A DNA stretch of 64,000 nucleotides from Pseudomonas lalkuanensis (GCF_008807375.1 NZ_CP043311.1:600001-664000), one strand, 5' to 3'; counted from the first letter of the stretch, positions 15,803 to 31,365 are shown. Notes: generated from the letters alone by a model not told the origin. Translations and numbers: made by a program.

Positions 15803-15869
15803 CACGCGACGCCCAAAACGCTACGGCTGGTCAAGGCCGGCCGTAGCGGGTCCGTGAGGAGGAAAGGCC

Positions 15870-20075
<4,206 letters not shown>

Positions 20076-20082
20076 GAGCAAT

Positions 20083-20116
20083 GCCCCCTGAAGGCTCCGG
20101 CCTTCAGGGGGCTTTG
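20083..20116 (+). terminator. Terminator of rpoBC
   Basis: GCCCCCTGAAGG and CCTTCAGGGGGC form a perfect 12-bp stem with a 6-nt loop, followed by TTTG. It starts 7 nt after the rpoC stop. Confidence 0.85.
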
Positions 20117-20118
20117 CC

Positions 20119-20147
20119 TTGACGGGGGCATTCAGTCTCTTTAGACT
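20119..20147 (+). promoter_or_regulatory. Promoter of the str operon (rpsL-rpsG-fusA-tufB)
   Basis: The sequence is TTGACG, 17 bases, then TAGACT, immediately downstream of the rpoC terminator. The predicted leader of about 85 nt contains a stem GGCAGGGC/GCCCTGTC near 20166-20186. S7 represses this operon in E. coli; no clear S7 site was recognised here. Confidence 0.6.
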
Positions 20148-20239
20148 CATGCACCCCTAAATTTGGCAGGGCGCATTGCCCTGTCATTTTGCTTTCTTTG
20201 TAAGGCAATAGCGTCGAAAGACAACAGTGGAGCAATTAG

Positions 20240-20611
20240 ATGGCAACTATTAACCAGCTGGTGCGTAAGCCGCGCAGCCGTATCGTCGAGAAATCCGACG
20301 TACCTGCGCTGCAAAACTGCCCGCAGCGTCGCGGCGTTTGCACCCGCGTCTACACCACTACGCCGAAGAAGCCGAACTCCGCACTCCGTAAGGTTTGCCG
20401 TGTTCGTCTGACCAACGGCTACGAAGTGACTTCGTACATCGGTGGTGAGGGTCACAACCTGCAAGAGCACAGCGTAGTGCTGATCCGTGGCGGTCGTGTA
20501 AAGGACCTTCCGGGTGTGCGTTACCACACCGTTCGCGGTTCGCTGGATACCACCGGCGTTAAAGACCGTAAGCAGGGTCGTTCCAAGTACGGTACCAAGC
20601 GTCCGAAGTAA
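20240..20611 (+). CDS. rpsL: 30S ribosomal protein S12
   Basis: S12 sits at the decoding centre and controls accuracy. The 123-residue product has the two loops where streptomycin-resistance changes arise, [11 protein letters not shown] and [12 protein letters not shown]. Both keep lysine at the critical positions, the susceptible form. The ATG follows GTGGAGCAATTAG. Confidence 0.97.
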   Translation: MATINQLVRKPRSRIVEKSDVPALQNCPQRRGVCTRVYTTTPKKPNSALRKVCRVRLTNGYEVTSYIGGEGHNLQEHSVVLIRGGRVKDLPGVRYHTVRGSLDTTGVKDRKQGRSKYGTKRPK

Positions 20612-20720
20612 TTCGGTGCCTGACCAATTTTCATATTCATTGAGTCGATAAGAGTAAGGTCGGGCGTAACCAGATGGTTATGGTCCCGGGCTAACCTGAA
20701 GACCGTTTGAGGGCTTATCA

Positions 20721-21191
20721 ATGCCAAGACGTCGTGTAGCAGCAAAGCGTGAGATCCTGGACGATCCGAAGTACGGAAGCCAGATTCTCGCCAAGTTCAT
20801 GAACCACGTGATGGAAAGCGGCAAAAAAGCAGTAGCCGAGCGCATCGTTTACGGTGCTCTGGATACCGTTAAATCCCGCAAGAACAGCGATCCCCTGGAG
20901 ATCTTCGAGAAAGCTCTCGACGCCATCGCTCCGCTGGTCGAAGTTAAGTCCCGCCGTGTGGGCGGTGCTACCTACCAGGTTCCGGTCGAAGTTCGTCCGT
21001 CCCGTCGTAATGCCCTGGCTATGCGTTGGCTGGTCGAGTCCGCGCGCAAGCGTGGTGAGAAATCCATGGCTCTGCGTCTCGCAGGCGAGCTGCTGGATGC
21101 CTTCGATGGCAAAGGCGCTGCTGTCAAGAAGCGTGAAGACGTGCATCGCATGGCAGAGGCCAACAAGGCCTTCTCGCATTATCGCTTCTAA
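20721..21191 (+). CDS. rpsG: 30S ribosomal protein S7
   Basis: S7 nucleates assembly of the 30S head and contacts E-site tRNA. The 156-residue product begins [13 protein letters not shown] and contains the conserved [12 protein letters not shown] beta-ribbon. Length is normal. It lies 109 nt after rpsL, with GAGGGC ahead of the ATG. Confidence 0.97.
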   Translation: MPRRRVAAKREILDDPKYGSQILAKFMNHVMESGKKAVAERIVYGALDTVKSRKNSDPLEIFEKALDAIAPLVEVKSRRVGGATYQVPVEVRPSRRNALAMRWLVESARKRGEKSMALRLAGELLDAFDGKGAAVKKREDVHRMAEANKAFSHYRF

Positions 21192-21209
21192 TCTAGCGAG
21201 GATTTTTTC

Positions 21210-23339
21210 GTGGCTCGTACAACCCCTATCAACCGCTACCGTAACATCGGTATCTGCGCCCACGTAGATGCCGGTAAGACCACCACTACGGAGCGGATCC
21301 TGTTCTACACAGGTCTCAGCCACAAAATGGGTGAGGTGCACGACGGCGCCGCCACTACCGACTGGATGGTGCAGGAGCAGGAGCGCGGTATCACCATTAC
21401 CTCCGCTGCTGTAACCACCTTCTGGCAGGGTTCTCGTGGCCAGTACGACAAGTACCGCGTCAACGTGATCGATACCCCCGGCCACGTGGACTTCACCATT
21501 GAAGTAGAGCGCTCGCTGCGCGTACTCGATGGCGCTGTCGTTGTGTTCTGCGGTACTTCCGGCGTTGAGCCTCAGTCCGAAACCGTATGGCGTCAGGCCA
21601 ACAAGTACGGTGTGCCGCGCGTCGTGTACGTCAACAAGATGGACCGTGCCGGTGCCGACTTCCTGCGCGTAGTTGGTCAGATCAAGAACCGCCTGGGTCA
21701 CACCCCGGTTCCGGTTCAGCTGGCGATCGGTGCTGAAGACGACTTCCAGGGCCAGATCGACCTCATCAAGATGAAGGCGATCTACTGGAACGAAGACGAC
21801 AAGGGTACTACCTACCGTGAGGAGGAGATCCCTGCCGAGCTTCAGGACCTGGCCGAAGAGTGGCGCAACAACATGGTTGAAGCTGCCGCCGAAGCCAACG
21901 AAGAGCTGATGAACAAATACCTGGAAGAGGGTGAGCTGACTGCCGAGGAAATCAAGGCCGGTCTGCGTGCTCGTACTCTCGCCAGCGAGATCGTTCCGGC
22001 TGTTTGCGGTTCTTCCTTCAAGAACAAGGGCGTGCCCCTGGTTCTCGATGCCGTGATCGACTTCCTGCCGGCTCCGACCGAGATCCCGCCGATTCAGGGT
22101 GTCCATCCGGACAGCACTGACGACAACGAGATCCAGGACGAGCGCCGCGCCGACGACGCAGAGCCCTTCTCGGCTCTGGCGTTCAAGATCGCGACCGACC
22201 CCTTCGTGGGCACCCTTACCTTCGCTCGCGTTTACTCCGGCGTCCTGACCTCCGGTGACTCCGTTCTGAACTCGGTGAAGGGCAAGAAAGAGCGCGTTGG
22301 TCGGATGGTGCAGATGCACGCCAACCAGCGTGAAGAGATCAAGGAATGCCGCGCTGGTGACATCGCTGCTCTGATTGGCATGAAGGACGTCACCACTGGT
22401 GACACCCTGTGCGACATCGAGAAGCCGATCGTTCTCGAGCGCATGGACTTCCCGGAGCCGGTGATCTCGGTTGCCGTAGAGCCGAAGACCAAGGCTGACC
22501 AGGAGAAGATGGGCATCGCCCTCGGCAAGCTGGCTCAGGAAGACCCGTCCTTCCGCGTGAAGACTGACGAAGAATCCGGCCAGACCATCATCTCCGGTAT
22601 GGGTGAGCTGCACCTGGACATCATCGTCGACCGCATGAAGCGCGAATTCGGCGTTGAGGCCAACATCGGTAAGCCGCAGGTGTCCTACCGCGAAACCATC
22701 TCCAAGGACAATGTCGAGATCGAAGGCAAGTTCGTTCGTCAGTCCGGTGGTCGTGGTCAGTTCGGTCACTGCTGGATCCGCTTCTCCGCCGCTGATGTGG
22801 ATGAGAAGGGCAACATTGCCGAAGGTCTGGTGTTCACCAACGAAGTCGTGGGTGGTGTGGTTCCGAAGGAATACATCCCGGCAATCCAGAAGGGTATCGA
22901 AGAGCAGATGAAGAACGGCGTTGTTGCCGGTTATCCGCTCATCGGCCTGAAGGCTACCGTGTTTGACGGCTCCTACCACGACGTCGACTCCAACGAGATG
23001 GCGTTCAAGATCGCTGCCTCCATGGCGACCAAGCAGCTGGCCCAGAAGGGCGGTGGTAAGGTGCTTGAGCCGATCATGAAGGTAGAGGTAGTGACCCCCG
23101 AGGACTACATGGGTGACGTGATGGGTGACCTGAACCGTCGTCGTGGTCTGATTCAGGGGATGGAAGACTCGGTTTCCGGTAAGGTTATCCGTGCCGAGGT
23201 TCCGCTGGGCGAGATGTTCGGTTACGCAACCGACGTGCGTTCCATGTCCCAGGGTCGCGCGAGCTACTCCATGGAATTCTCCAAATACGCCGAAGCTCCG
23301 TCGAACATCGTCGAAGCACTGGTTAAAAAACAAGGTTGA
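21210..23339 (+). CDS. fusA: Elongation factor G
   Basis: EF-G is the GTPase that drives translocation and, with RRF, ribosome recycling. The 709-residue product has the P-loop [10 protein letters not shown] (about 17-26), DTPGHVDF and NKMD motifs, then domains II-V. It starts at GTG, 18 nt after rpsG, with GCGAGGA upstream. The str-operon position between rpsG and tuf identifies this as the main FusA copy; a second fusA elsewhere, as in P. aeruginosa, cannot be excluded. Confidence 0.97.
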   Translation: MARTTPINRYRNIGICAHVDAGKTTTTERILFYTGLSHKMGEVHDGAATTDWMVQEQERGITITSAAVTTFWQGSRGQYDKYRVNVIDTPGHVDFTIEVERSLRVLDGAVVVFCGTSGVEPQSETVWRQANKYGVPRVVYVNKMDRAGADFLRVVGQIKNRLGHTPVPVQLAIGAEDDFQGQIDLIKMKAIYWNEDDKGTTYREEEIPAELQDLAEEWRNNMVEAAAEANEELMNKYLEEGELTAEEIKAGLRARTLASEIVPAVCGSSFKNKGVPLVLDAVIDFLPAPTEIPPIQGVHPDSTDDNEIQDERRADDAEPFSALAFKIATDPFVGTLTFARVYSGVLTSGDSVLNSVKGKKERVGRMVQMHANQREEIKECRAGDIAALIGMKDVTTGDTLCDIEKPIVLERMDFPEPVISVAVEPKTKADQEKMGIALGKLAQEDPSFRVKTDEESGQTIISGMGELHLDIIVDRMKREFGVEANIGKPQVSYRETISKDNVEIEGKFVRQSGGRGQFGHCWIRFSAADVDEKGNIAEGLVFTNEVVGGVVPKEYIPAIQKGIEEQMKNGVVAGYPLIGLKATVFDGSYHDVDSNEMAFKIAASMATKQLAQKGGGKVLEPIMKVEVVTPEDYMGDVMGDLNRRRGLIQGMEDSVSGKVIRAEVPLGEMFGYATDVRSMSQGRASYSMEFSKYAEAPSNIVEALVKKQG

Positions 23340-23369
23340 TTCAGCCCTTTAAGTAAGAGGTTTACTGTC

Positions 23370-24563
23370 GTGGCTAAGGAAAAATTCGAACGTAACAAAC
23401 CGCACGTCAACGTTGGCACCATCGGTCACGTTGACCATGGCAAGACCACTCTGACTGCTGCTCTGACCAAGGTCTGCTCCGAGACCTGGGGTGGTTCGGC
23501 TCGCGCTTTCGACCAGATCGACAACGCTCCGGAAGAGAAGGCTCGCGGTATCACCATCAACACCTCCCACGTTGAGTACGATTCCGCCATTCGTCACTAC
23601 GCTCACGTTGACTGCCCCGGTCACGCTGACTACGTGAAGAACATGATCACCGGTGCTGCCCAGATGGACGGCGCGATCCTGGTTTGCTCCGCTGCTGACG
23701 GCCCCATGCCGCAGACCCGCGAGCACATCCTGCTGTCCCGCCAGGTAGGTGTTCCTTACATCGTCGTGTTCCTGAACAAGGCCGACATGGTTGACGACGC
23801 CGAGCTGCTGGAACTGGTCGAAATGGAAGTTCGCGACCTGCTGAACACCTACGACTTCCCGGGCGACGACACTCCGATTGTGGTCGGTTCCGCTCTGATG
23901 GCGCTGGAAGGCAAGGACGACAACGAAATCGGCGTTTCCGCCGTTCGTAAGTTGGTAGAGACCCTGGACTCCTACATTCCGGAGCCGGTGCGTGCCATCG
24001 ACCAGCCGTTCCTGATGCCGATCGAAGACGTGTTCTCCATCTCCGGCCGCGGTACTGTGGTAACCGGTCGTGTTGAGCGCGGCATCGTCAAGGTGGGCGA
24101 GGAAATCGAAATCGTCGGTATCCGTCCGACCACCAAGACCACCTGCACCGGTGTGGAAATGTTCCGCAAGCTGCTCGACGAAGGTCGTGCTGGTGAGAAC
24201 GTTGGCGCCCTGCTGCGCGGCACCAAGCGTGACGACGTAGAGCGTGGTCAGGTCCTGGCCAAGCCGGGCACCATCAAGCCGCACACCAAGTTCGAGTGCG
24301 AAGTGTACGTCCTGTCCAAGGAAGAAGGTGGTCGTCACACCCCGTTCTTCAAGGGCTACCGTCCGCAGTTCTACTTCCGTACCACTGACGTGACCGGTAA
24401 CTGCGAGCTGCCGGAAGGCGTAGAGATGGTAATGCCGGGCGACAACATCAAGATGGTTGTCACCCTGATCGCTCCGATCGCCATGGAAGACGGCCTGCGC
24501 TTCGCGATTCGCGAAGGCGGTCGTACCGTTGGTGCCGGCGTGGTTGCCAAGATCATCGAGTAA
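23370..24563 (+). CDS. tufB: Elongation factor Tu, copy B
   Basis: This is the second copy of EF-Tu, with an encoded protein identical over 397 residues to the one at 6816-8009. It starts with GTG rather than ATG and has a different ribosome-binding site (AAGAGG). It is the last gene of the str operon, 30 nt after fusA, and is followed by its own terminator. Differences from the other copy are silent third-position changes, so gene conversion must stop close to the ORF ends. Confidence 0.97.
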   Translation: MAKEKFERNKPHVNVGTIGHVDHGKTTLTAALTKVCSETWGGSARAFDQIDNAPEEKARGITINTSHVEYDSAIRHYAHVDCPGHADYVKNMITGAAQMDGAILVCSAADGPMPQTREHILLSRQVGVPYIVVFLNKADMVDDAELLELVEMEVRDLLNTYDFPGDDTPIVVGSALMALEGKDDNEIGVSAVRKLVETLDSYIPEPVRAIDQPFLMPIEDVFSISGRGTVVTGRVERGIVKVGEEIEIVGIRPTTKTTCTGVEMFRKLLDEGRAGENVGALLRGTKRDDVERGQVLAKPGTIKPHTKFECEVYVLSKEEGGRHTPFFKGYRPQFYFRTTDVTGNCELPEGVEMVMPGDNIKMVVTLIAPIAMEDGLRFAIREGGRTVGAGVVAKIIE

Positions 24564-24581
24564 TCGAAGATCTCGCTAAGA

Positions 24582-24612
24582 GAAAAGGGCCCTCCGGGGC
24601 CCTTTTCTTTTG
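24582..24612 (+). terminator. Terminator of the str operon
   Basis: GAAAAGGGCCC and GGGCCCTTTTC form an 11-bp stem with a TCCG loop, followed by TTTT. The A-rich 5' arm suggests it can act in both directions. Confidence 0.88.
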
Positions 24613-24624
24613 GTTGGTCAAAAG

Positions 24625-24653
24625 TTGACACCCTACAAGAGCATCCGTACAAT
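24625..24653 (+). promoter_or_regulatory. Promoter of the S10 operon
   Basis: The sequence is perfect TTGACA, 17 bases, then TACAAT, followed by the GC-rich CACGCCTCC discriminator. It lies 13 nt after the tufB terminator and about 65 nt before rpsJ. The leader is only about 60 nt, too short for the long L4-responsive leader of E. coli. Confidence 0.8.
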
Positions 24654-24718
24654 CACGCCTCCTTTTAACGGGCGTAGTCCGTCCGTTGGGGATAGCAGAG
24701 ATAGAGTCTGAGGTCAAA

Positions 24719-25030
24719 ATGCAAAACCAACAAATCCGTATTCGGTTGAAGGCTTTTGACCATCGCCTGATCGATCAATCCACCCAGGAAATCGTGGAAA
24801 CCGCGAAACGTACTGGTGCTCAGGTGCGTGGTCCTATTCCTCTGCCTACTCGCAAAGAGCGGTACACCGTTCTGATCTCCCCGCACGTCAACAAAGACGC
24901 GCGCGATCAGTACGAAATTCGTACCCACAAGCGTGTTCTGGACATCGTCCAGCCGACGGATAAAACCGTCGATGCGCTGATGAAGCTCGACCTTGCGGCA
25001 GGCGTGGAAGTGCAGATCAGCCTCGGCTAA
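24719..25030 (+). CDS. rpsJ: 30S ribosomal protein S10
   Basis: S10 is a 30S head protein and also the NusE partner of NusB and NusG in antitermination. The 103-residue product begins [17 protein letters not shown]. The ATG at 24719 follows TCTGAGGTCAAA and gives the exact family length; an in-frame upstream ATG (24686) would add residues of no conservation. It is the first gene of the S10 operon. Confidence 0.97.
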   Translation: MQNQQIRIRLKAFDHRLIDQSTQEIVETAKRTGAQVRGPIPLPTRKERYTVLISPHVNKDARDQYEIRTHKRVLDIVQPTDKTVDALMKLDLAAGVEVQISLG

Positions 25031-25114
25031 TAACCTTCGGGTTTTAGTCGTGTAACGCTCTGAAATGGGCGGCCATAGCGGGTGAAAGCCCCGTACACTC
25101 ATGAGGTTTACAAC

Positions 25115-25750
25115 ATGACTATTGGTGTAGTCGGTCGTAAGTGCGGCATGACCCGCATTTTCACCGAAGAAGGTGTCTCCATTCCGGTTACGGTCATTGA
25201 GATCGAGCCGAATCGCGTGACCCAGTTCAAAACCGAAGAAAGCGATGGCTATCGCGCCGTGCAGGTAACTGTCGGTGAGCGTCGCGCCTCTCGCGTGACC
25301 AAGGCGCAAGCCGGTCACTTCGCCAAGGCTAACGTGGCTGCTGGTCGCGGTGTCTGGGAATTCCGCCTTGAAGAAGGTGAGTACCAGGCCGGTGATCAGG
25401 TTACTGCGGAGCTGTTCCAGGCTGGTCAACTGGTAGATGTTACCGGTCAGTCCAAGGGTAAAGGCTATGCCGGTACCATCAAGCGCTGGAACTTCCGTGG
25501 TCAGGACAACACCCACGGTAACTCCGTTTCCCACCGCGCCCCGGGTTCTATTGGCCAGTGCCAGACTCCTGGTCGTGTCTTCAAGGGCAAGAAAATGTCC
25601 GGTCACCTCGGTGCCGAGCGTGTGACTGTTCAGTCCCTGGAAGTTGTGCGTGTCGATGCAGAACGCAATCTGCTGCTGGTCAAAGGTGCCGTTCCTGGCG
25701 CTACCGGCGGTGATGTGGTTGTGCGTCCGGCAGCCAAGGCTCGCGGTTAA
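25115..25750 (+). CDS. rplC: 50S ribosomal protein L3
   Basis: L3 is an early 50S assembly protein reaching the peptidyl-transferase centre. The 211-residue product starts [16 protein letters not shown] and has the conserved W-finger and Gln-methylation segment (GHRGQ-like, here [19 protein letters not shown]). The ATG at 25115 matches the family N-terminus; in-frame upstream codons from 25082 do not. Confidence 0.96.
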   Translation: MTIGVVGRKCGMTRIFTEEGVSIPVTVIEIEPNRVTQFKTEESDGYRAVQVTVGERRASRVTKAQAGHFAKANVAAGRGVWEFRLEEGEYQAGDQVTAELFQAGQLVDVTGQSKGKGYAGTIKRWNFRGQDNTHGNSVSHRAPGSIGQCQTPGRVFKGKKMSGHLGAERVTVQSLEVVRVDAERNLLLVKGAVPGATGGDVVVRPAAKARG

Positions 25751-25764
25751 GAGGGGAAGCTGAG

Positions 25765-26367
25765 ATGCAACTGAATGTAAATGGCGCTCAGGCTATCGAA
25801 GTCTCCGAGCGTACTTTTGGCGGTGAGTTCAACGAGACCCTGGTTCACCAGGCTGTTGTTGCCTACATGGCCGGTGGCCGTCAGGGCACTCGCGCGCAGA
25901 AGACCCGTTCCGAAGTTTCCGGTGGTGGCAAGAAGCCGTGGCGTCAGAAGGGCACTGGTCGTGCTCGTGCTGGCACCATTCGCAGCCCCATCTGGCGCTC
26001 CGGTGGTACCACCTTCGCTGCCAAGCCACAGGATCACTCCCAGAAGCTCAACAAGAAGATGTACCGCGCTGCTCTGCGCTCCATCCTCTCCGAGCTGGTT
26101 CGTCAGGATCGTCTGGTAGTGGTTGAGGACTTCGCCGTTGAAGCCCCGAAAACCAAGGCTCTGCTGGGCAAGCTGAATGGCCTGGGTCTGACCGACGTGC
26201 TGATCGTTTCCGAAGGCGTTGATCAGAACCTGTACCTCGCTGCTCGCAACCTGCCGCACGTTGATGTTCGTGACGTTCAGGGTTCCGACCCGGTCAGCCT
26301 GATCGCCTACGACAAGGTGCTGATCACCGTGTCCGCCGTGAAGAAATTCGAGGAGCTGCTGGCATGA
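25765..26367 (+). CDS. rplD: 50S ribosomal protein L4
   Basis: L4 lines the exit tunnel and in E. coli regulates the S10 operon. The 200-residue product has the extended tunnel loop with [23 protein letters not shown], where macrolide-resistance changes occur, in wild-type form. GGGGAAGCTGAG precedes the ATG. Its end overlaps rplW by 4 nt (ATGA). Confidence 0.97.
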   Translation: MQLNVNGAQAIEVSERTFGGEFNETLVHQAVVAYMAGGRQGTRAQKTRSEVSGGGKKPWRQKGTGRARAGTIRSPIWRSGGTTFAAKPQDHSQKLNKKMYRAALRSILSELVRQDRLVVVEDFAVEAPKTKALLGKLNGLGLTDVLIVSEGVDQNLYLAARNLPHVDVRDVQGSDPVSLIAYDKVLITVSAVKKFEELLA

Positions 26368-26663
26368 ACCAGGAACGCGTATTCAAGGTGCTGGTTGGCC
26401 CGCACATCTCCGAGAAGGCCACCATGCTGGCCGACGGCAAGAGCCAATTCGTCTTCAAGGTTGCCACCGATGCAACCAAGCTGGAAATCAAGAAGGCCGT
26501 TGAAAGCCTGTTCAGCGTGAAAGTCGCTCGCGTCACCACCCTCAATGTGAAGGGCAAGACCAAGCGTACCGTTCGCGGCCTGGGCAAGCGTAACGACTGG
26601 AAAAAGGCGTACATCGCTCTCCAGCCGGGCCAAGATCTCGATTTCGCCAGCAGCGCTGAGTAA
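26364..26663 (+). CDS. rplW: 50S ribosomal protein L23
   Basis: L23 surrounds the tunnel exit and docks trigger factor and SRP. The 99-residue product contains [10 protein letters not shown] near the start and the internal tunnel loop [20 protein letters not shown]. The start overlaps the rplD stop, implying coupling. Confidence 0.96.
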   Translation: MNQERVFKVLVGPHISEKATMLADGKSQFVFKVATDATKLEIKKAVESLFSVKVARVTTLNVKGKTKRTVRGLGKRNDWKKAYIALQPGQDLDFASSAE

Positions 26664-26674
26664 AGGGGTGCATC

Positions 26675-27496
26675 ATGGCAATCGTTAAGTGCAAACCGAC
26701 TTCCGCTGGCCGCCGTTTCGTGGTCAAGGTCGTCAACCAGGAGCTGCACAAAGGCGCTCCTTACGCCCCGCTGGTCGAGAAGAAATCGAAGAGCGGTGGT
26801 CGTAACAACAACGGCCGCATCACCACTCGCCACATCGGCGGTGGTCACAAGCAGCACTACCGTCTGGTCGACTTCCGTCGCAACAAGGATGGCATCCCTG
26901 CCACCGTAGAGCGCATCGAATACGATCCGAACCGTACTGCTCACATCGCTCTGCTGAAGTACGCTGATGGCGAGCGTCGCTACATCATCGCGCCGAAAGG
27001 CGTGAGCGCTGGCGACCAGCTGATCTCCGGCGTAAACGCACCGATCAAGGCCGGTAATACCCTGCCGCTGCGCAACATTCCGGTTGGTAGCACTGTTCAT
27101 GGTATCGAGCTGAAGCCCGGCAAAGGCGCGCAAATCGCCCGTTCCGCTGGTGCCTCCGTTCAGCTGGTTGCCCGTGAAGGTGCCTACGTAACCCTGCGTC
27201 TGCGCTCCGGCGAGATGCGCAAAGTCCTGGCTGAGTGCCGTGCGACCCTGGGCGAAGTCTCGAACTCCGAGCACAGCCTGCGTTCGCTGGGTAAAGCTGG
27301 TGCCAAGCGCTGGCGTGGTGTTCGCCCGACCGTTCGCGGCGTGGCGATGAACCCGGTAGACCACCCGCATGGTGGTGGTGAAGGTCGTACCTCTGGTGGC
27401 CGTCATCCGGTGTCTCCGTGGGGCTTCCCGACCAAGGGTGCGAAGACCCGCGCGAACAAGCGCACCGACAACATGATCGTCCGTCGCCGTAAATAA
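26675..27496 (+). CDS. rplB: 50S ribosomal protein L2
   Basis: L2 is needed for subunit joining and peptidyl-transferase activity. The 273-residue product has [15 protein letters not shown] at the start and the C-terminal signature [17 protein letters not shown] with the functionally important histidine. GGGGTGCATC precedes the ATG. Confidence 0.97.
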   Translation: MAIVKCKPTSAGRRFVVKVVNQELHKGAPYAPLVEKKSKSGGRNNNGRITTRHIGGGHKQHYRLVDFRRNKDGIPATVERIEYDPNRTAHIALLKYADGERRYIIAPKGVSAGDQLISGVNAPIKAGNTLPLRNIPVGSTVHGIELKPGKGAQIARSAGASVQLVAREGAYVTLRLRSGEMRKVLAECRATLGEVSNSEHSLRSLGKAGAKRWRGVRPTVRGVAMNPVDHPHGGGEGRTSGGRHPVSPWGFPTKGAKTRANKRTDNMIVRRRK

Positions 27497-27510
27497 CTGA
27501 GGATACGACA

Positions 27511-27786
27511 GTGCCGCGTTCTCTGAAAAAAGGTCCTTTTATCGATCTTCACCTACTGAAGAAGATCGAAGTGGCGGTGGAAAAGAACGATCGCAAGCCG
27601 GTGAAAACCTGGTCGCGTCGCTCCATCGTACTGCCGCAGATGGTTGGTCTGACCATCGCTGTTCATAACGGTCGTCAACACGTCCCGGTCCTCGTGAACG
27701 AAGACATGGTCGGCCACAAACTCGGCGAGTTCGCTGCTACCCGCACCTATCGCGGTCATGCTGCGGACAAGAAAGCCAAGCGTTAA
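27511..27786 (+). CDS. rpsS: 30S ribosomal protein S19
   Basis: S19 is a 30S head protein binding near the decoding site with S13. The 91-residue product starts [14 protein letters not shown] and has the [15 protein letters not shown] motif. It starts with GTG after GAGGATACGAC. Confidence 0.97.
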   Translation: MPRSLKKGPFIDLHLLKKIEVAVEKNDRKPVKTWSRRSIVLPQMVGLTIAVHNGRQHVPVLVNEDMVGHKLGEFAATRTYRGHAADKKAKR

Positions 27787-27799
27787 GGGGTAAGGAACG

Positions 27800-28132
27800 A
27801 TGGAAGTAGCCGCTAAGCTGTCGGGCGCTCGAATCTCCGCCCAGAAAGCCCGCTTGGTCGCCGACCAGATCCGCGGGAAGAAGGTGGGCGAAGCGCTCAA
27901 CCTGCTGACTTTCAGCAGCAAGAAAGCCGCTGAAATCATGAAGAAAGTGCTGGAGTCGGCCGTAGCCAACGCCGAGCACAACGAAGGCGCCGATGTGGAT
28001 GACCTGAAGGTCTCCACCGTCTTCGTCAACGAAGGACGTTCGCTGAAGCGCATCATGCCGCGCGCCAAGGGCCGTGCTGATCGCATCGTCAAGCGGTCTT
28101 GCCATATCACTGTCAAGGTTGCGGACAAGTAA
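27800..28132 (+). CDS. rplV: 50S ribosomal protein L22
   Basis: L22 lines the exit tunnel with its beta-hairpin tip opposite L4. The 110-residue product starts [20 protein letters not shown] and carries the hairpin [16 protein letters not shown]. The wild-type hairpin shows no macrolide-resistance duplication. Confidence 0.97.
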   Translation: MEVAAKLSGARISAQKARLVADQIRGKKVGEALNLLTFSSKKAAEIMKKVLESAVANAEHNEGADVDDLKVSTVFVNEGRSLKRIMPRAKGRADRIVKRSCHITVKVADK

Positions 28133-28145
28133 CGGAGTCGATCAG

Positions 28146-28832
28146 ATGGGTCAGAAAGTACATCCCACTGGCATTCGCCTGGGTATCGTCAAGGAGCACA
28201 CCTCCGTTTGGTACGCCGATAAGCGCACTTATGCCGATTATCTGTTTGCCGACCTGAAGGTGCGTGAGTACCTCCAAGACAAACTAAAAAGCGCGTCCGT
28301 AAGCCGTATCGATATTCATCGTCCGGCTCAAACCGCACGCATCACCATCCACACCGCTCGTCCCGGCATCGTGATCGGCAAGAAAGGTGAAGATGTTGAG
28401 AAGCTGCGTCAGGACCTGACCAAGCAAATGGGTGTGCCGGTGCACATCAATATCGAAGAGATCCGTAAGCCGGAGCTCGACGGTATGCTGGTTGCGCAGA
28501 GCGTAGCTCAGCAGCTGGAGCGTCGTGTGATGTTCCGTCGCGCCATGAAGCGCGCTGTACAGAACGCCATGCGCATTGGTGCCAAGGGCATCAAGATCCA
28601 GGTTAGTGGTCGTCTCGGTGGTGCTGAAATCGCCCGTACCGAGTGGTATCGCGAAGGTCGTGTGCCCCTGCACACCCTGCGTGCCGACATCGACTACGCA
28701 ACCTATGAAGCGCACACCACTTACGGTGTGATCGGTGTGAAGGTTTGGATCTTCAAGGGTGAGGTCATTGGTGGCCGCCAGGAAGAGCTGAAGCCGGTAG
28801 CGCCCGCTCCTCGTAAAAAAGCTGCTAAGTAA
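28146..28832 (+). CDS. rpsC: 30S ribosomal protein S3
   Basis: S3 forms part of the mRNA entry channel and its helicase activity. The 228-residue product starts [14 protein letters not shown] and has a KH domain with [16 protein letters not shown]. The ATG at 28146 (after GGAGTCGATCAG) is the family start; a longer frame from 28074 overlaps rplV. Confidence 0.97.
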   Translation: MGQKVHPTGIRLGIVKEHTSVWYADKRTYADYLFADLKVREYLQDKLKSASVSRIDIHRPAQTARITIHTARPGIVIGKKGEDVEKLRQDLTKQMGVPVHINIEEIRKPELDGMLVAQSVAQQLERRVMFRRAMKRAVQNAMRIGAKGIKIQVSGRLGGAEIARTEWYREGRVPLHTLRADIDYATYEAHTTYGVIGVKVWIFKGEVIGGRQEELKPVAPAPRKKAAK

Positions 28833-28844
28833 GGGGTACGCCAA

Positions 28845-29258
28845 ATGCTGCAACCAAAGCGTACGAAGTTCCGCAAGCAGATGACCGGCCACAACCGTGG
28901 TCTGGCTCAGCGCGGTAGCAAGGTCAGCTTCGGCGAGTTCGCGCTGAAGGCTACTGGCCGTGGTCGTCTCACTGCCCGTCAGATCGAGGCTGCACGTCGT
29001 GCCCTCACCCGTCACGTGAAGCGTGGCGGCAAGATCTGGATCCGTGTGTTCCCGGATAAACCCGTTACCAAGAAGCCCCTGGAAGTACGTATGGGTAAAG
29101 GTAAGGGTGGCGTCGAGTACTGGGTAGCCCAGATTCAACCGGGCAAGGTCCTGTACGAGATCGAGGGTGTTTCCGAAGAGCTGGCGCGTGAGGCATTCGC
29201 CCTGGCCGCTGCAAAGCTGCCGCTCGCCACCTCCTTTGTTAAGCGGACGGTGATGTGA
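28845..29258 (+). CDS. rplP: 50S ribosomal protein L16
   Basis: L16 helps position A-site tRNA on the 50S subunit. The 137-residue product starts [19 protein letters not shown] and contains the Arg-81-region [19 protein letters not shown]. Its TGA overlaps the rpmC ATG by one base. Confidence 0.97.
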   Translation: MLQPKRTKFRKQMTGHNRGLAQRGSKVSFGEFALKATGRGRLTARQIEAARRALTRHVKRGGKIWIRVFPDKPVTKKPLEVRMGKGKGGVEYWVAQIQPGKVLYEIEGVSEELAREAFALAAAKLPLATSFVKRTVM

Positions 29259-29449
29259 TGAAAGCGAATGAACTTCGTGAAAAATCCGTACAGCAGCTGA
29301 ACGAGCAACTGCTCGGCCTGCTGCGCGACCAGTTCAATCTGCGCATGCAGAAGGCAACTGGCCAGTTGGGGCAGTCTCACCTGCTCTCGCAAGTGAAGCG
29401 CGACATCGCTCGCGTGAAAACTGTGCTCAACCAGCAAGCAGGTAAGTAA
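29258..29449 (+). CDS. rpmC: 50S ribosomal protein L29
   Basis: L29 is a tunnel-exit protein made of two long helices. The 63-residue product starts [19 protein letters not shown]. The ATG at 29258 is used rather than the GTG one codon earlier because it restores the family N-terminus. Confidence 0.95.
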   Translation: MKANELREKSVQQLNEQLLGLLRDQFNLRMQKATGQLGQSHLLSQVKRDIARVKTVLNQQAGK

Positions 29450-29451
29450 TC

Positions 29452-29718
29452 ATGGCTGAAGCTCAGAAAACCGTCCGCACGCTGACCGGCCGCGTCGTCA
29501 GCGACAAGATGGACAAGACCATCACCGTTCTGATCGAGCGCCGCGTAAAGCACCCGATCTACGGTAAATACGTGAAGCGTTCGACCAAGCTGCACGCCCA
29601 CGACGAAACCAACCAGTGCCGCATCGGCGACAAGGTCACCATTCGTGAGACCCGTCCGCTGGCCAAGACCAAATCCTGGTCCCTGGTGGAAGTCGTCGAA
29701 CGTGCCGTGGAAGTCTAA
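29452..29718 (+). CDS. rpsQ: 30S ribosomal protein S17
   Basis: S17 is a primary 16S-binding protein with an OB fold. The 88-residue product contains [19 protein letters not shown] and [13 protein letters not shown]. It starts 2 nt after rpmC stops. It closes the S10 operon, with rplN beginning the spc group 22 nt later without a visible terminator. Confidence 0.97.
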   Translation: MAEAQKTVRTLTGRVVSDKMDKTITVLIERRVKHPIYGKYVKRSTKLHAHDETNQCRIGDKVTIRETRPLAKTKSWSLVEVVERAVEV

Positions 29719-29740
29719 GGACTAAGGGTCGGAGAAAGAT

Positions 29741-30109
29741 ATGATTCAGACTCAATCCATGCTCGACGTCGCTGACAACAGCGGTGCTCGTCGCGTTATG
29801 TGCATCAAGGTCCTTGGTGGTTCGCACCGTCGCTACGCCGGCATCGGCGACATCATCAAAGTGACCGTGAAAGAAGCGATTCCGCGTGGCAAGGTGAAGA
29901 AAGGCCAGGTAATGACCGCTGTTGTGGTTCGTACCAAGCATGGCGTTCGTCGCCCTGACGGCTCGATCATCCGCTTCGACGGCAACGCCGCCGTCCTGCT
30001 GAACAACAAGCAGGAGCCGATCGGCACCCGTATCTTCGGGCCCGTGACCCGTGAACTGCGTTCCGAGAAGTTCATGAAGATCGTCTCGCTCGCCCCCGAA
30101 GTGCTGTAA
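29741..30109 (+). CDS. rplN: 50S ribosomal protein L14
   Basis: L14 sits at the subunit interface and is the target of the silencing factor RsfS. The 122-residue product starts [21 protein letters not shown] and ends ...[20 protein letters not shown] precedes the ATG. Confidence 0.97.
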   Translation: MIQTQSMLDVADNSGARRVMCIKVLGGSHRRYAGIGDIIKVTVKEAIPRGKVKKGQVMTAVVVRTKHGVRRPDGSIIRFDGNAAVLLNNKQEPIGTRIFGPVTRELRSEKFMKIVSLAPEVL

Positions 30110-30121
30110 GGAGAAGCCGTC

Positions 30122-30436
30122 ATGCAAAAGATTCGTCGTGACGACGAGATCATCGTCATCGCCGGCAAGGACAAGGGCAAGCGTGGCAAGGTGCTCAAGG
30201 TTCTCGCTGACAGCCGCGTGCTGGTCAGTGGTGTAAACCTGATCAAGCGCCACACCAAGCCTAACCCCATGGCCGGTGTTCAGGGCGGTATCGTCGAGCG
30301 AGAGGCGCCTCTGCACCTCTCCAACGTGGCCATCTTCAATGGCGAAACCAACAAGGCTGATCGCGTTGGTTTCAAAGTTGAAGACGGTAAGAAAATTCGT
30401 GTCTTCAAGTCGACCCAAAAACCGGTTGATGCTTGA
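30122..30436 (+). CDS. rplX: 50S ribosomal protein L24
   Basis: L24 is an assembly initiator near the tunnel exit. The 104-residue product has a KOW motif, [21 protein letters not shown], at its N-terminus, and the conserved [24 protein letters not shown] precedes the ATG. Confidence 0.97.
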   Translation: MQKIRRDDEIIVIAGKDKGKRGKVLKVLADSRVLVSGVNLIKRHTKPNPMAGVQGGIVEREAPLHLSNVAIFNGETNKADRVGFKVEDGKKIRVFKSTQKPVDA

Positions 30437-30456
30437 GAACTGCTAGGTAGATAACC

Positions 30457-30996
30457 ATGGCACGACTGAAAGAGATTTACCGGAAAGAAATCGCGCCGAA
30501 GCTGAAGGAACAACTTCAGCTTGCGAACGTGATGGAAGTTCCGCGCATCACCAAAATCACCCTGAACATGGGTCTGGGCGAAGCGATCGGTGACAAGAAA
30601 ATCATCGAGAACGCTGTAGCTGACCTGGAAAAGATCACTGGCCAGAAAGCCGTCGTGACCTACGCCCGCAAGTCCATTGCAGGCTTCAAGGTTCGTGAAG
30701 GTTGGCCGATCGGCGTCAAGGTCACCCTGCGCCGTGATCGCATGTACGAGTTCCTGGATCGTCTGCTGGCCATCTCCCTGCCGCGCGTGCGTGACTTCCG
30801 CGGCCTGAATGCCAAGTCCTTCGACGGTCGTGGCAACTACAGCATGGGTGTGAAAGAGCAGATCATCTTCCCGGAAATCGATTACGACAAAATCGATGCG
30901 CTGCGCGGTCTGGATATCACCCTGACCACCACCGCCCGTACGGATGATGAAGGTCGTGCTCTGCTGCGCGCCTTCAACTTCCCGTTCCGCAACTGA
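30457..30996 (+). CDS. rplE: 50S ribosomal protein L5
   Basis: L5 binds 5S rRNA and contacts P-site tRNA. The 179-residue product contains [16 protein letters not shown] and [17 protein letters not shown]. In E. coli the S8 target for spc repression overlaps the start of this gene. No equivalent structure was established here. Confidence 0.97.
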   Translation: MARLKEIYRKEIAPKLKEQLQLANVMEVPRITKITLNMGLGEAIGDKKIIENAVADLEKITGQKAVVTYARKSIAGFKVREGWPIGVKVTLRRDRMYEFLDRLLAISLPRVRDFRGLNAKSFDGRGNYSMGVKEQIIFPEIDYDKIDALRGLDITLTTTARTDDEGRALLRAFNFPFRN

Positions 30997-31009
30997 TTGG
31001 AGTAGGAAT

Positions 31010-31315
31010 ATGGCCAAACAGAGCATGAAAAACCGCGAGCTGAAGCGTCAGCTGACGGTTGCTAAGTACGCTAAGAAGCGCGCTGAGCTGAAAGCTATCA
31101 TTGCCAACCCGAACTCCACTCCGGAAGCTCGTTGGGAAGCCCAGGTAGCCCTGCAGAAGCAGCCACGTGACGCCAGCGCCTCGCGCCTGCGTAACCGCTG
31201 CCGCATCACTGGCCGTCCGCACGGCGTTTACCGCAAGTTCGGCCTCGGCCGTAACAAGCTGCGTGAAGCTGCCATGCGCGGTGATGTGCCCGGCCTGGTG
31301 AAAGCCAGCTGGTAA
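31010..31315 (+). CDS. rpsN: 30S ribosomal protein S14 (zinc-independent form)
   Basis: S14 is a 30S head protein. The 101-residue product starts [17 protein letters not shown] and has [24 protein letters not shown]. It lacks the CxxC pairs of the short zinc-binding form, so it is the C-minus paralogue type. The ATG at 31010 follows GGAGTAGGAAT. It is followed by a terminator and a new promoter. Confidence 0.96.
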   Translation: MAKQSMKNRELKRQLTVAKYAKKRAELKAIIANPNSTPEARWEAQVALQKQPRDASASRLRNRCRITGRPHGVYRKFGLGRNKLREAAMRGDVPGLVKASW

Positions 31316-31365
31316 TGATCGTCGGCTGGGTCGACCCCTCCGGTCGGCCTAGCCCAGGTCATCTG

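Noticed and set aside
20718..24338. Long minus-strand frames opposite fusA, tufB and (at 6789-7784) tufA.
   Set aside because: Shadows of highly biased genes. The same antisense peptide appears opposite both tuf copies only because the copies are identical.
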